In this document: in pieces, positions 33,866 through 42,924 of the stretch
Layout: each line of letters starts with the position of its first letter
How positions within the stretch are numbered: the stretch's first letter is position 1
Assembly (NCBI GenBank): GCA_946557105.1
Contig: CAMNSZ010000015.1
Coordinates: 1 to 59,710, forward strand
Source of the DNA: an uncultured Lachnospiraceae bacterium
Lineage (GTDB): Bacteria; Bacillota; Clostridia; Lachnospirales; Lachnospiraceae
Direction: 5' to 3'
DNA length: 59,710 nt
Translations under genes and position numbers: made by a program
The notes under the pieces: generated by a model
Told to the model about the DNA's origin: nothing
What the model saw: only the letters and a program-made list of their open reading frames with translations
The model's database searches: none

Positions 33866-35508
33866 ACAGCAAAAAGCCCTATTCGGTAGGAATTTATGCA
33901 AGACTGTCGGTTGATGCAAACAACGAAAAAAATGAGTCCATAGAAACACAGATACAAATGGCCGAGTGTTTTTTGCAGCGGCAGCCGGATATGTGTCTCT
34001 TTGGCTGCTACAGTGATTTAGGGAAATCGGGAACCGATTTTGACAGGGAGGGATTCAACAGACTGATGGCAGATGTGCGCCTGCGGAAGGTGAATTGTAT
34101 CATAGTCAAGGATTTTTCACGGTTTGGCAGGAACTATATAGAGACGGGGAATTATATCCAAAAAGTCTTCCCGTTTCTGGGGGTGAGGTTTATTTCTATC
34201 ACCGACCGTTATGACAGTCTTTACGCCTCGGGTGAAGACATGGGGGTAAATTTGAAAAATCTCGCCAACGAATTGTATGCCAGAGATATCGCGTCTAAGG
34301 TGAAAAGCTCCCGTATGCTGCAATGGGAAAAGGGAAGCTATACGGGGGGAATACCGCCTTACGGTTATCGCGCCGAATGGATTGACGGAAGAAAACGCCT
34401 TTTTGCGGAAGCCGTAACCTCAAAGCTTGTCAAGGAGATTTACAGGCTTTATGAGGAAGGATTAAGTCTGAAGGAGCTGGCGGAATGGCTTTATGGGAAA
34501 AAGGTGCACAGACCATCGGATTATCGGCGGTATGGGCATGTTTTCGGGCAGGAGAAAGAAGAGCTTAGGGAGTGGACGAGGGGAAGCATAAAGCTCATCC
34601 TGACCAATCCGGCGTACATGGGCTGGCTGGTTCAGGCGCGTACCTGCGGACGGGACTACCGTCTGAGAGAAAAACAATACGTCTCTTTTGAGGACTGGAG
34701 CATCAAGGAAAACACGCATGAGGCGCTTGTGACGCAAGAGCAATTTTTCCGAATTGCAGAGCGGTTTGAAAAGCAGGCGGTGTATGGCAGGAAAAACGGT
34801 ATTTCTAAACAGGAGCCTCCCAAGGAGGATATATTTGCCGGACTTTTATATTGCGGCGACTGTCAGTGCAAGATGGCGCGGGTAAGCTCGGGAAAGGAGC
34901 TTGCCTTGGGCGGCAGGCTTCGGATATATGGCTATTTTTGCAGAAATGCATCCAGAGTGGACAGTCTTTCCTGTGAAAAAAAGTATATTGGGGAGAATTC
35001 GTTGACAGAGCTGATAAAGAAAGCGCTGAGCATGGAATTTGTCCTGCGCGGTATCAGTCCGAAGAATTTAACGGAATATAACAGAAATTTAGGTGAGGAG
35101 GAGAAAAAAAGGCACAAAAAAAGGCTGACGGAGCTAAAGAGGGAAATCGGGCGCCGGAGCTGTCAGGCAAGCGCCCGATACATAAGATACCGGAGCGGGG
35201 AAATAGGCAGAGAAGGATTTACACAATGGAATCACGACAACGAAAAAAAGACGGGGGAGCTGAGAGAAGAGCAGATTCTTATTGAAAAGAGAATAAATGA
35301 AATAGATATAATGACGGAGGAACAAAACCGTTTTTTGAGAGCGGCGCTAAAGGGTGACATAAAGGAAATATCCAAGGAGATGCTACATGCCTTGGTGGAG
35401 CAAATCCGTGTTTTTGCGGATAAAAGGGTGGAGATAATATTTCGTTTTAGCGGGCAGGAGTTTTCGCGGGCCGTAGGGGAGGCGGACAAAAATGGGCGGG
35501 CAATATAG
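33820..35508 (+). CDS. Large serine recombinase 2 of element 1
   Basis: A 562-residue protein that appears to start at TTG inside recombinase 1, with GGAGGGAGG directly upstream and no ATG in frame near the N-terminus. The nucleophile Ser is in IYARLSVDA near residue 30, followed by VKDFSRFGRNYIETG and the recombinase domain with GGIPPYGYRAEW. The zinc ribbon is LLYCGDCQCKMARV...YFCRNAS, and a long coiled coil occupies about 420-520. It aligns with the second recombinase of element 2. The 46-nt overlap with recombinase 1 implies coupled translation. Confidence 0.93.
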   Translation: MQEFGGRNGKGQKPVNSKKPYSVGIYARLSVDANNEKNESIETQIQMAECFLQRQPDMCLFGCYSDLGKSGTDFDREGFNRLMADVRLRKVNCIIVKDFSRFGRNYIETGNYIQKVFPFLGVRFISITDRYDSLYASGEDMGVNLKNLANELYARDIASKVKSSRMLQWEKGSYTGGIPPYGYRAEWIDGRKRLFAEAVTSKLVKEIYRLYEEGLSLKELAEWLYGKKVHRPSDYRRYGHVFGQEKEELREWTRGSIKLILTNPAYMGWLVQARTCGRDYRLREKQYVSFEDWSIKENTHEALVTQEQFFRIAERFEKQAVYGRKNGISKQEPPKEDIFAGLLYCGDCQCKMARVSSGKELALGGRLRIYGYFCRNASRVDSLSCEKKYIGENSLTELIKKALSMEFVLRGISPKNLTEYNRNLGEEEKKRHKKRLTELKREIGRRSCQASARYIRYRSGEIGREGFTQWNHDNEKKTGELREEQILIEKRINEIDIMTEEQNRFLRAALKGDIKEISKEMLHALVEQIRVFADKRVEIIFRFSGQEFSRAVGEADKNGRAI

Positions 35509-36778
35509 GATTGCTATTTATATGCGTTTGTCCAAGACGGATGATTTACAGGCTAAGGAGGAGAGTAATAGTATAAAGATGCAGAGACTTTTGCTGAAGG
35601 AATATGTACAGGCACATTTTACGGATTATAGCCTTTTGGAATTTTGTGACGACGGCTACTCGGGAACAAGCTTTCACCGTCCGGACGTGGGGAAGCTTTT
35701 GGAGCTGGTAAAAAATTCTCAGGTGGACTGCATTGTGGTAAAGGATTTTTCCCGGTTCTCCAGAGATTATATAGAATTAGGCGTATATTTGGACAGGATA
35801 TTGCCTTTTATGGGAATAAGGTTTATTTCCGTAAACGATAACTATGACAGCAATGTCAGCCGCAGCGGCGCCGGAGAGTTGGATGTTTCCTTTCGGAGTC
35901 TGCTGTATGATCTTTATAGCAAGGATTTATCCCTTAAGGTTAAAAGCGCACTGGAGGCGCGCAGGGAGGAGGGGAAGTATGTGAGCGGCGGCTGTCCTTT
36001 CGGTTATCAGAAATCTCTCCGCGACCGACATCTGCTGCTGCCGAAGAAGGAGGAGGCGGAGGTGGTAAAACGTATATTTTCCATGGCATCAGAGGGAATG
36101 ACTTGCGCCGGGATTGCAAGGGCTTTAAACGAGGAAGGAATAAGGACTCCTGCGGAGTTTAGAATTATAAAAGCAAAGGCGGCAGCAGATGTGAAGGGAA
36201 AAAAATCAATGTGGACCGGTCCTGCCGTCAGCCATGTCCTAAAGAACGAAGCTTATGCGGGAGATATGGTATATGGAAAAACCTACAGGGAGACGGTGGG
36301 AGGAAGAAATCATTTAAAACCCAGAAAGGAGTGGAAGGTCCTGTGTGGTCATCATGAGCCCCTCATAGACCGGGAAACTTTTGAAAAGGTCCAAAAAAGC
36401 AGGGGGAAAACAAAAACGAAAAGCCATAAAAGGAGCCATCCCCTGACCGGAAGGCTGATATGCGGCTGCTGCGGGAGAAGCCTTTGCTATCGGGGAGGAC
36501 TGAATCCTTATTTCAGCTGTTCCGGCAAGTATGTCTCTCCCGGCGGGGAGTGCGTCGGAAAATTGAATGTGACGTTTCTGGAGCAGTATGTGCTGTTTGA
36601 AATGCAAGGTATGTTAAATGGTTATACGGATTCAGAGAAAGAAACGCCGGATTGTAATGAATTATACAGGCTTACAGACCACATCGTGCAAGGATTTATC
36701 GATAAAATTATCGTCAGGGATGAGCGGCATATGGACATATGTTGGAGGTGTGGAAAATTTTGGCGCAATTTGACATGA
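35492..36778 (+). CDS. Serine recombinase 3 of element 1, short C-terminus
   Basis: A 428-residue recombinase, about 100 residues shorter than its counterpart in element 2. The catalytic domain has Ser in YMRLSKTDD and VKDFSRFSRDYIELG, then the recombinase domain and a zinc ribbon LICGCCGRSLCYRG. The coiled coil that normally follows the ribbon is absent; only about 60 residues remain. In large serine recombinases this coiled coil controls synapsis direction, so its loss may matter or may be covered by the partners. GGGAGG lies upstream and the start overlaps recombinase 2 by 17 nt. The stop codon lies inside the attachment-like junction. Confidence 0.92.
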   Translation: MGGQYRIAIYMRLSKTDDLQAKEESNSIKMQRLLLKEYVQAHFTDYSLLEFCDDGYSGTSFHRPDVGKLLELVKNSQVDCIVVKDFSRFSRDYIELGVYLDRILPFMGIRFISVNDNYDSNVSRSGAGELDVSFRSLLYDLYSKDLSLKVKSALEARREEGKYVSGGCPFGYQKSLRDRHLLLPKKEEAEVVKRIFSMASEGMTCAGIARALNEEGIRTPAEFRIIKAKAAADVKGKKSMWTGPAVSHVLKNEAYAGDMVYGKTYRETVGGRNHLKPRKEWKVLCGHHEPLIDRETFEKVQKSRGKTKTKSHKRSHPLTGRLICGCCGRSLCYRGGLNPYFSCSGKYVSPGGECVGKLNVTFLEQYVLFEMQGMLNGYTDSEKETPDCNELYRLTDHIVQGFIDKIIVRDERHMDICWRCGKFWRNLT

Positions 36779-36810
36779 GGGAGGGAACATGTTATTATAG
36801 TGTCAAATTG
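36766..36810 (+). promoter_or_regulatory. End-to-end attachment-like junction serving as promoter of the signalling operon
   Basis: Perfect inverted arms CAATTTGACA (36766-36775) and TGTCAAATTG (36801-36810) are 25 nt apart. Within them TTGACA (36770-36775) and TATTAT (36793-36798) form a promoter with a 17-nt spacer. Joining right and left ends of element 1 reproduces the same arms, the same 25-nt spacing and the same -35/-10 geometry; element 2 does so with near-identical arms. The left-end-like part reads GGAACATGT against GGAAGGAGT. The presumed core is GAG here instead of GGG. It is inferred to be a former tandem or circle junction that now drives the downstream operon. Confidence 0.7.
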
Positions 36811-36891
36811 ATTTTCAAAGACAGGAATATATTTTAAGCAGTTTATTTAATGTATCGGAAGGAAAACAGGAAAGGAATAAGGATTGGAGAA

Positions 36892-37266
36892 ATGGATGAG
36901 AAATTCAGAAAAAGCTTGGAAGATAACGGAACGGATGTGGAAACGGTTTTAAAACGTTTTTTGGGAAACGAAGCAATGTATATGAAGTTCATTATGAAGT
37001 TTATGGATGATAAAAGCTATGAAGGCGTAATCGAAAGCATAGAAAAGAAGGATTATGAGGAAGCATTTAAAAGTGCGCACAGCTTAAAGGGAGTTACCGC
37101 TAATTTGGGAATCGAGCCCATACGCGCCGCCTCCTCCCGGATAACGGATTTGCTAAGAAATAAGCCTGCGGAGGAAGTGGACGTATCCGAGCTGGAGGAA
37201 TGCAAAAAGCAGCTGCAGGAGGCATACGGAAATTTCCAGAAAATTATTGAGGAAAACAGACAGTAG
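36892..37266 (+). CDS. Histidine phosphotransfer (HPt) protein
   Basis: A 124-residue helical protein whose core motif AHSLKGVTANLG contains the phosphorylatable His near residue 64. HPt proteins relay phosphate between histidine kinases and response regulators. It is the first gene after the junction promoter. The start MDEKFRKSLED is chosen because GGAG precedes it; the frame extends 14 codons upstream. Likely partners are the kinase at 38518 and the response regulators on either side. Confidence 0.9.
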   Translation: MDEKFRKSLEDNGTDVETVLKRFLGNEAMYMKFIMKFMDDKSYEGVIESIEKKDYEEAFKSAHSLKGVTANLGIEPIRAASSRITDLLRNKPAEEVDVSELEECKKQLQEAYGNFQKIIEENRQ

Positions 37267-37360
37267 GGCCGTGTGTTTTGGAGAGAAATGAATTGACATC
37301 GGTAATGAAAAATGATAATTTATATTAATAAGGAAATTATGGATAAATTAAGGAGGAATC

Positions 37361-38446
37361 ATGGATAAGCAGCAGATATTGATTGTTGATGACGAAGAAG
37401 TGAACCGTGCGATATTAAAGGGTCTGTTTCAAAGTAATTATGATATTATTGAAGCGTCAAACGGACTTGAAGCCACTGTTCAGATCGAAAATAATCAAAA
37501 TATAGTATTGATTCTACTGGATGTCGTAATGCCCGTAATGGATGGCTTCGGGGTATTGGATTATTTAAAAAAGCATGATTTGTTGGAGAAGATTCCTGTG
37601 ATACTGATTACCGGCGAGACAGTTCTTAACAGTGAGGAGCAGGCATATTCCTATGGTGTCGCCGATGTTATACATAAGCCATTTTATCCTCATATTGTTA
37701 AGCGCAGGGCAAAGAATATTATCGAACTATATCAGGATAAGCACCATATGGAGGAGCGCATAAAGGAGCAGGAGCAGGCTATCATGGATAAGGAAAGGAA
37801 AATCCGTGAAAGCAATGAATTTATGATTGACGCGCTTAGCTCCGTGGTGGAATTCAGGAGCCTTGAAACGGGCGAGCATATCAGGCGTATCAAATATTTT
37901 ACCAGAATATTATTAAAGTATTTGATGAAGTATTTCCCGAAATACGGATTGACGCAAGCGCAGGTAGACGAGATTTCCAGAGCGGCGGCGTTACATGACA
38001 TCGGTAAAATAGGAATTCCTGATTCAATCCTTTTAAAGCCGGGGCGACTGACGCCGGAAGAATTCGAGATTATGAAAACGCATACGACCATTGGCTGCGA
38101 GGTTTTGGAAAAGTTCCGAAAGAACCAGACGGGCGAGTTTTATCAGTATTGTTACGAAATATGCCGTTATCACCATGAAAGATGGGACGGCAACGGATAT
38201 CCGGATCATCTGGTAGGGGAAGAAATACCTATAAGCGCGCATATTGTTGCGGTTGCAGATGTTTACGACGCGCTGGTAAGTCCCAGAGTATATAAGAGCA
38301 TATACGCCAACAACATGGCATATGATATGATTATGAACGGCGAATGCGGGCAATTTTCACCTGACGTACTTGAATGCTTTTCACTTGCCAAGGAAGATTT
38401 CTTCAATATAGTGGAAGTGATTAAGATGTTTGACTTTTCATCGTGA
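37361..38446 (+). CDS. Response regulator with HD-GYP domain
   Basis: A 361-residue protein. The receiver domain (1-125) has DDEE, phosphoacceptor Asp in LILLDVVMPVMDG and Lys in HKPFYPHI. A coiled linker leads to an HD-GYP domain (about 155-350) with LHDIGKIGIPD and HHERWDGNGYPDHL, so the metal-binding and GYP motifs are complete. Such proteins usually hydrolyse cyclic di-GMP when phosphorylated. AGGAGG precedes the ATG. It is probably controlled by the HPt and kinase encoded next to it. Confidence 0.94.
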   Translation: MDKQQILIVDDEEVNRAILKGLFQSNYDIIEASNGLEATVQIENNQNIVLILLDVVMPVMDGFGVLDYLKKHDLLEKIPVILITGETVLNSEEQAYSYGVADVIHKPFYPHIVKRRAKNIIELYQDKHHMEERIKEQEQAIMDKERKIRESNEFMIDALSSVVEFRSLETGEHIRRIKYFTRILLKYLMKYFPKYGLTQAQVDEISRAAALHDIGKIGIPDSILLKPGRLTPEEFEIMKTHTTIGCEVLEKFRKNQTGEFYQYCYEICRYHHERWDGNGYPDHLVGEEIPISAHIVAVADVYDALVSPRVYKSIYANNMAYDMIMNGECGQFSPDVLECFSLAKEDFFNIVEVIKMFDFSS

Positions 38447-38517
38447 AACGGATGACAGGCAGCAAAAATAGTGTTTTTTTGCTGCCCGTTTTTAACCGTG
38501 ACTGAGGAGGGGCGCGT

Positions 38518-39945
38518 ATGCGGCAGGAAGAAAACAGTGTATTTCCCATTGATGACGCCTTAGAGATGATTATAATGTTTGACGGCGCAGGGAAAATTTC
38601 TTATGTGAACAGGGCGGCAGGCCAAAAGCTGGAATATGATAACGATTTATGCGGAAGGCATATTGGTGAAGTGTTTCCCAATACTTTTCCCGCTGCTGCG
38701 ACCGGCATTGATTTTGACGATTATATCGGCGAAGGGCTTCGCAATCTTGTTGCCTATCGCAAAAATACCACATGCTTTCCCGCGGAGGGTAAGATTTTGA
38801 AGGGCGGCTCCCCGTCCGAATTGTACATATGCATGTTCAATGATATATTGGAAAAGGAGTTTCTGGGCAGGGAAGTGGAGCGCATCAAGCAGGAAGCGGA
38901 AGAGGCAATGAAGGTAAAATCCGAATTTGTTGCTAATGTGACCCATGAGCTTCGGACGCCCGTAAACGGGGTGCTCGGAAACGTCAGGGAGCTGTTGGAC
39001 AGAAAACTGGATAACGATACGGAAAAGCTGCTGCGGATAATAGAACGCTGCTGCGGCGACATGAATAAAATCATTAATAATATATTGGATTTTTCCAAGC
39101 TGGAGGCGGGAAAATTTACCCTGGAGCCGCGCAGGTTTTCCTTCAGAAATATGATGGATTATGTAAAGGCAAATCATATTAACAGGATTACCGAGAAGGG
39201 TCTGGAGTTTTTTATGACGGTATCGCCCCAGATACCGGAGTACATCATTGGCGACGAGCTGAGAATAGTGCAGATTTTAAATAATCTGTTGTCTAATGCC
39301 CAGAAGTTTACGTCATGGGGTAAGATTACGGTAGAGGTCTTTAGAACGGCGAAAGTAAACGACAAGATTGAACTGTTCTTTATTATTTCCGATACGGGTA
39401 TCGGTATTGACAAGGCCGATAAGGATAAATTGTTTCAGAGTTTTTCCCAAGTGGACGCGTCCATATCCAGAAAGTACGGCGGCACAGGGCTGGGATTAAA
39501 TATATGCAAGCAGCTTGTGGAGCTGATGGACGGCAATATCGAGGTGGAGAGTGAGAAGAATAAAGGGAGTAATTTTTCGTTTTCCATATGGGTAGGCGTC
39601 TGTGAGGGGGACGAGGCGGTTTTGCAGCAGCCTGATGATTTAAAGCAAAATCCGGGGCAGACATCCTTCGGGAATACGGACGGCGGGGAAGCCGAGGACA
39701 TCGGAAAATACGGAACGGAAGAAAATAAAAAGAGTCTGAGGAAAAATCTGTCAAAGCTGATTCTTTGCGTGGAAATGGACAACTGGGAAAAGGCGGAAGG
39801 CTTTACGGAGATCATCAGGCAGTTGACGGAGGAGGCGCCTCAGGACGTAAAACGTACGGTATTAAAACTGAAAATGGCAGTTCAAAAAGAAAATTATGAT
39901 AAGGCAGCCAAAGAGTTTGAAGCGTTGGAGGATTTCCTGCAATAG
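38518..39945 (+). CDS. PAS-containing sensor histidine kinase
   Basis: A 475-residue cytoplasmic kinase without membrane segments. A PAS-like domain (about 10-110) is followed by a HisKA domain with VTHELRTPVNGVLG (His near residue 144). The ATPase domain has NNLLSNAQKFTS, DTGIGI, FQSFSQVDASISRKYGGTGLGL and GSNFSF. The last 100 residues form an acidic linker and a helical bundle that could be a degenerate HPt-like domain lacking the AHSLKG motif. It is similar in layout to hybrid kinases but has no receiver. It likely feeds the HPt protein. Confidence 0.92.
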   Translation: MRQEENSVFPIDDALEMIIMFDGAGKISYVNRAAGQKLEYDNDLCGRHIGEVFPNTFPAAATGIDFDDYIGEGLRNLVAYRKNTTCFPAEGKILKGGSPSELYICMFNDILEKEFLGREVERIKQEAEEAMKVKSEFVANVTHELRTPVNGVLGNVRELLDRKLDNDTEKLLRIIERCCGDMNKIINNILDFSKLEAGKFTLEPRRFSFRNMMDYVKANHINRITEKGLEFFMTVSPQIPEYIIGDELRIVQILNNLLSNAQKFTSWGKITVEVFRTAKVNDKIELFFIISDTGIGIDKADKDKLFQSFSQVDASISRKYGGTGLGLNICKQLVELMDGNIEVESEKNKGSNFSFSIWVGVCEGDEAVLQQPDDLKQNPGQTSFGNTDGGEAEDIGKYGTEENKKSLRKNLSKLILCVEMDNWEKAEGFTEIIRQLTEEAPQDVKRTVLKLKMAVQKENYDKAAKEFEALEDFLQ

Positions 39946-39959
39946 GAAGGAGATTTTAC

Positions 39960-41021
39960 ATGATTTATGAGAATAAGAATGCCGAAAAAGAAGGAATTCT
40001 CATTGTTGACGACGTGGAAATTAACAGAATGATTCTGGAACAGATTATAGGGAATATGGGAGTGCACCCTATTCTGGCAGAAAACGGCGAGCAGGCGCTG
40101 GAGCTGGCTGAGAAATGGCATCCCCAGATGATTTTAACGGATATTTCCATGCCCGGAATGAACGGTTATGAGCTGTGCAGGGCTTTGAAAAAAAACGAAA
40201 ACACGAAGGATATACCCATTATCTTTATCTCCGCGTATGATAATCCGCAGGATATTATAGAGGGTCTGACTCTGGGCGGCGAGGATTATATTACGAAGCC
40301 GTTTATTGCGGAGGAGGTTCAGGCGCGCGTAGGCGTCAGACTGCGTCTCTACGAAGCGAACAGAGAGCTTATGGAAATGAACAGGCGGCTTCAGATTTCC
40401 GTGAACGAGCAGCTCAAACAAATGGAATTGGAAAAGAAAAATATTTTGTATGCCATGGTAAATATTGCGGCCCAAAATGCCGATTATGAGAAAGAGTATG
40501 TGGATCGGCTGGGTAAAAACTGCAGGATTTTGGCGTTGGCTATGCAGCTCTCTCCTTTGTTTGAGGCAAAGATTTCCGATACTTATATAGAGACCTTAGA
40601 GCTGGCAGCCCCCCTTTGCGATATAGGAAATATTGGAATTTCAAAGGAAATTTTACAGAAAAAAACCGGACTGACCGAAGAGGAAGAGGCTTTGGTGCAC
40701 AACCATACGAATATCGGCGCAAAGCTTTTGAGAGATATTCATGCAAACAGTGATTATAATGATTTCGTAAGTATATCCGCCGATATTGCACAATATCACC
40801 ATGAAAATTGGAACGGGAGCGGATACCCTCGAGGATTGGAAAAAGAGGAGATTCCTCTGGGAGCGCAAATCGTTTCCGTTATGGAGCGCTATTGTTCATT
40901 AACAGCTAAAGAGGCCTGTTCTAAGGAAGAGGCGTTGGAAATTATGGGTAAAGAGTCGGGAATTAAATTTAATCCGGATATTTTTAAGATTTGTTGTAAG
41001 ATATCACGTCAATTATGCTAA
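39960..41021 (+). CDS. Response regulator with degenerate HD-GYP domain
   Basis: A 353-residue protein. The receiver (about 10-130) has DDVE, Asp in ILTDISMPGMNG and Lys in ITKPFIAEE. The C-terminal domain follows the HD-GYP fold with HNHTNIGAKLL and QYHHENWNGSGYPRGL. The signature HD position reads LCDIGNIGI, so the first metal-ligand His is Cys and the usual GKIGIPD is altered. Phosphodiesterase activity is therefore doubtful, and it may bind rather than cleave cyclic di-GMP. It lies between the kinase and cheR, 14 nt after the kinase. Confidence 0.9.
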   Translation: MIYENKNAEKEGILIVDDVEINRMILEQIIGNMGVHPILAENGEQALELAEKWHPQMILTDISMPGMNGYELCRALKKNENTKDIPIIFISAYDNPQDIIEGLTLGGEDYITKPFIAEEVQARVGVRLRLYEANRELMEMNRRLQISVNEQLKQMELEKKNILYAMVNIAAQNADYEKEYVDRLGKNCRILALAMQLSPLFEAKISDTYIETLELAAPLCDIGNIGISKEILQKKTGLTEEEEALVHNHTNIGAKLLRDIHANSDYNDFVSISADIAQYHHENWNGSGYPRGLEKEEIPLGAQIVSVMERYCSLTAKEACSKEEALEIMGKESGIKFNPDIFKICCKISRQLC

Positions 41022-41058
41022 ATGTGATAAATTTATTGTTTTGGCGGAGGGATGAAAG

Positions 41059-41880
41059 GTGATTACAGATGAAGAGTTTGGAAGAATAGCAGTCTATATG
41101 AAACAACGCTACGGCATTGATCTTACCAATAAGAAGGTCATTGTAAACGGTCGGCTGGAAAATTATGTCAGGTCCAAGGGCTGGGAGAATTATCATGAAT
41201 ACATGGATGCGGTCGAGCGTGATCAAAGCGGGGCGGAAGAAAGGATGTTAGTCAATTTCCTGACCACCAACCATACTTACTTTATGAGAGAATTTGAGCA
41301 TTTTGATTTTTTTAAGAACACTGTTCTTCCAGCTCTGAAGAAGAAGGAAGGCAGAAACAAGGATTTGCGCATTTGGTGCGGTGCGGCTTCTACGGGAGAG
41401 GAGCCTTACATGATAGCAATGGTTCTGGCGGATTTTTTCGGGCTGGAGCGGAACCAGTGGGATACAAAGGTGCTTGCCACGGATATTTCAACCAAGGTTT
41501 TAAAGCAGGCAATGATGGGAATATACAGCGCCGAGCAGCTTAATAATATTCCTGAACAATGGAAGCGGCATTTCTTCAAGGCAATTGCGGGAGGCGCCCA
41601 GTATCAGGTGACGGACGAGTTGAAAAAAGAAGTTATTTTTCGTCAATTCAATTTAATGGACACATTTCCTTTTAAAAGAAAAATGCATACTATATTTTTG
41701 CGTAATGTTATGATATATTTTGATGAGAGGACAAAAAAGGAATTGGTGCAAAAAGTATATGATGCTCTGGAGCCGGGAGGGTACTTGTTTATAGGAACTA
41801 CGGAGACTCTCGACAGAGGAAGCACTCCTTTTCAACTGGTTCGGCCGTCAATTTTTGTAAAGAAGGAAGGGAAAGGTTAA
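41059..41880 (+). CDS. cheR: Chemotaxis protein methyltransferase CheR
   Basis: A 273-residue S-adenosylmethionine-dependent enzyme that methylates Glu residues of chemoreceptors. It has the N-terminal helical domain, FLTTNHTYFMREFEHF, the SAM-binding motif IWCGAASTGEEPYM and LRNVMIYFDE. Translation appears to start at GTG with GGAGGG upstream. It is followed by cheB after 3 nt, so receptor methylation and demethylation are paired. Confidence 0.96.
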   Translation: MITDEEFGRIAVYMKQRYGIDLTNKKVIVNGRLENYVRSKGWENYHEYMDAVERDQSGAEERMLVNFLTTNHTYFMREFEHFDFFKNTVLPALKKKEGRNKDLRIWCGAASTGEEPYMIAMVLADFFGLERNQWDTKVLATDISTKVLKQAMMGIYSAEQLNNIPEQWKRHFFKAIAGGAQYQVTDELKKEVIFRQFNLMDTFPFKRKMHTIFLRNVMIYFDERTKKELVQKVYDALEPGGYLFIGTTETLDRGSTPFQLVRPSIFVKKEGKG

Positions 41881-41883
41881 GCT

Positions 41884-42912
41884 ATGAGACCCATTAGAGT
41901 TTTAATTGTTGAGGATTCTATTGTGTTTAGAGAACTGCTGGTTCAGAATCTGAATAAGGATCCCGCTATACAGGTCGTGGCTATAGCGAAGGATCCGTTT
42001 GAGGCAAGGGATGCCATTTTAGCACATAAACCTGACGTCATGACATTGGACGTGGAGCTTCCGAGGATGAGCGGGATAGAATTTTTGCGAAAGCTGATGC
42101 CGCAGTATCCGCTTCCGGTGGTTGTTATCAGCTCTCTGAGTGAAAAGGTGTTTGACGCCATGAATGCGGGAGCCGTGGATTTTGTGGCAAAGCCTGCCGT
42201 ATCAAACCGGGCGCAGCTGGAGGATTTTATCAGAAACGAGCTTTTGGTAAAGATAAAAATTGCGTCTACGGCTAAGATAAGCAACATTAAAAAGGTTGTC
42301 ATGGAGCACGAACAGCAGAATCTTTCCGTAAAGGGAAATAATCTTGTTGTGGCGATTGGAGCCTCCACCGGCGGAACAGAGGCGATTTTAGAGGTAGTAA
42401 AGGATTTTGGAACGGATATTCCGGGCGTTGTGGTAGTGCAGCATATGCCTCCCGGATTTACTCAAATGTATGCAAAGAGACTGAATGACCAATGCAGGCT
42501 TCAGGTGAAGGAGGCAGAGACGGGCGACCGGGTATTGCCGGGGCATATGCTGATTGCTCCCGGAGGAGATATGCATATGCGGCTTGTCAAGGTGAACGGT
42601 GCATATCAGGTAGAGTGTAAACGGGGTCCTAAGGTGAACGGGCATTGTCCGTCCGTGGATGTGCTGTTTGATTCCGTGGCGAGAGCAGCGGGCGATAATG
42701 CGCTGGGGATTATTTTAACCGGTATGGGCGGTGATGGTGCAAATGGTTTGCTTGCCATGCGGAAGGCGGGAGCCAGAACCATCGGACAGGATGAATCCAC
42801 CTGCGTGGTTTACGGTATGCCTAAGGTTGCCTATGATTTGGGTGCGGTGGAATATCAGGAAAAATTGTTTAACATTGCAAAAAGAACATATACATTGTTA
42901 AATACCATGTAA
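41884..42912 (+). CDS. cheB: Protein-glutamate methylesterase CheB
   Basis: A 342-residue response regulator-esterase. The receiver domain has Asp in VMTLDVELPRMSG. The catalytic domain has the nucleophile Ser in AIGASTGGTEA, the His in VVQHMPPGFT and the Asp region GMGGDGANGLLAMR. It removes methyl groups from receptors for adaptation. It is placed between cheR and cheY. Confidence 0.96.
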   Translation: MRPIRVLIVEDSIVFRELLVQNLNKDPAIQVVAIAKDPFEARDAILAHKPDVMTLDVELPRMSGIEFLRKLMPQYPLPVVVISSLSEKVFDAMNAGAVDFVAKPAVSNRAQLEDFIRNELLVKIKIASTAKISNIKKVVMEHEQQNLSVKGNNLVVAIGASTGGTEAILEVVKDFGTDIPGVVVVQHMPPGFTQMYAKRLNDQCRLQVKEAETGDRVLPGHMLIAPGGDMHMRLVKVNGAYQVECKRGPKVNGHCPSVDVLFDSVARAAGDNALGIILTGMGGDGANGLLAMRKAGARTIGQDESTCVVYGMPKVAYDLGAVEYQEKLFNIAKRTYTLLNTM

Positions 42913-42924
42913 AGGAGAGAAAAT

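Noticed and set aside
36766..36810. Small invertible promoter flanked by inverted repeats
   Set aside because: The spacer of 25 nt is too short for ordinary site-specific inversion, and the match in spacing to the element ends is a better explanation.
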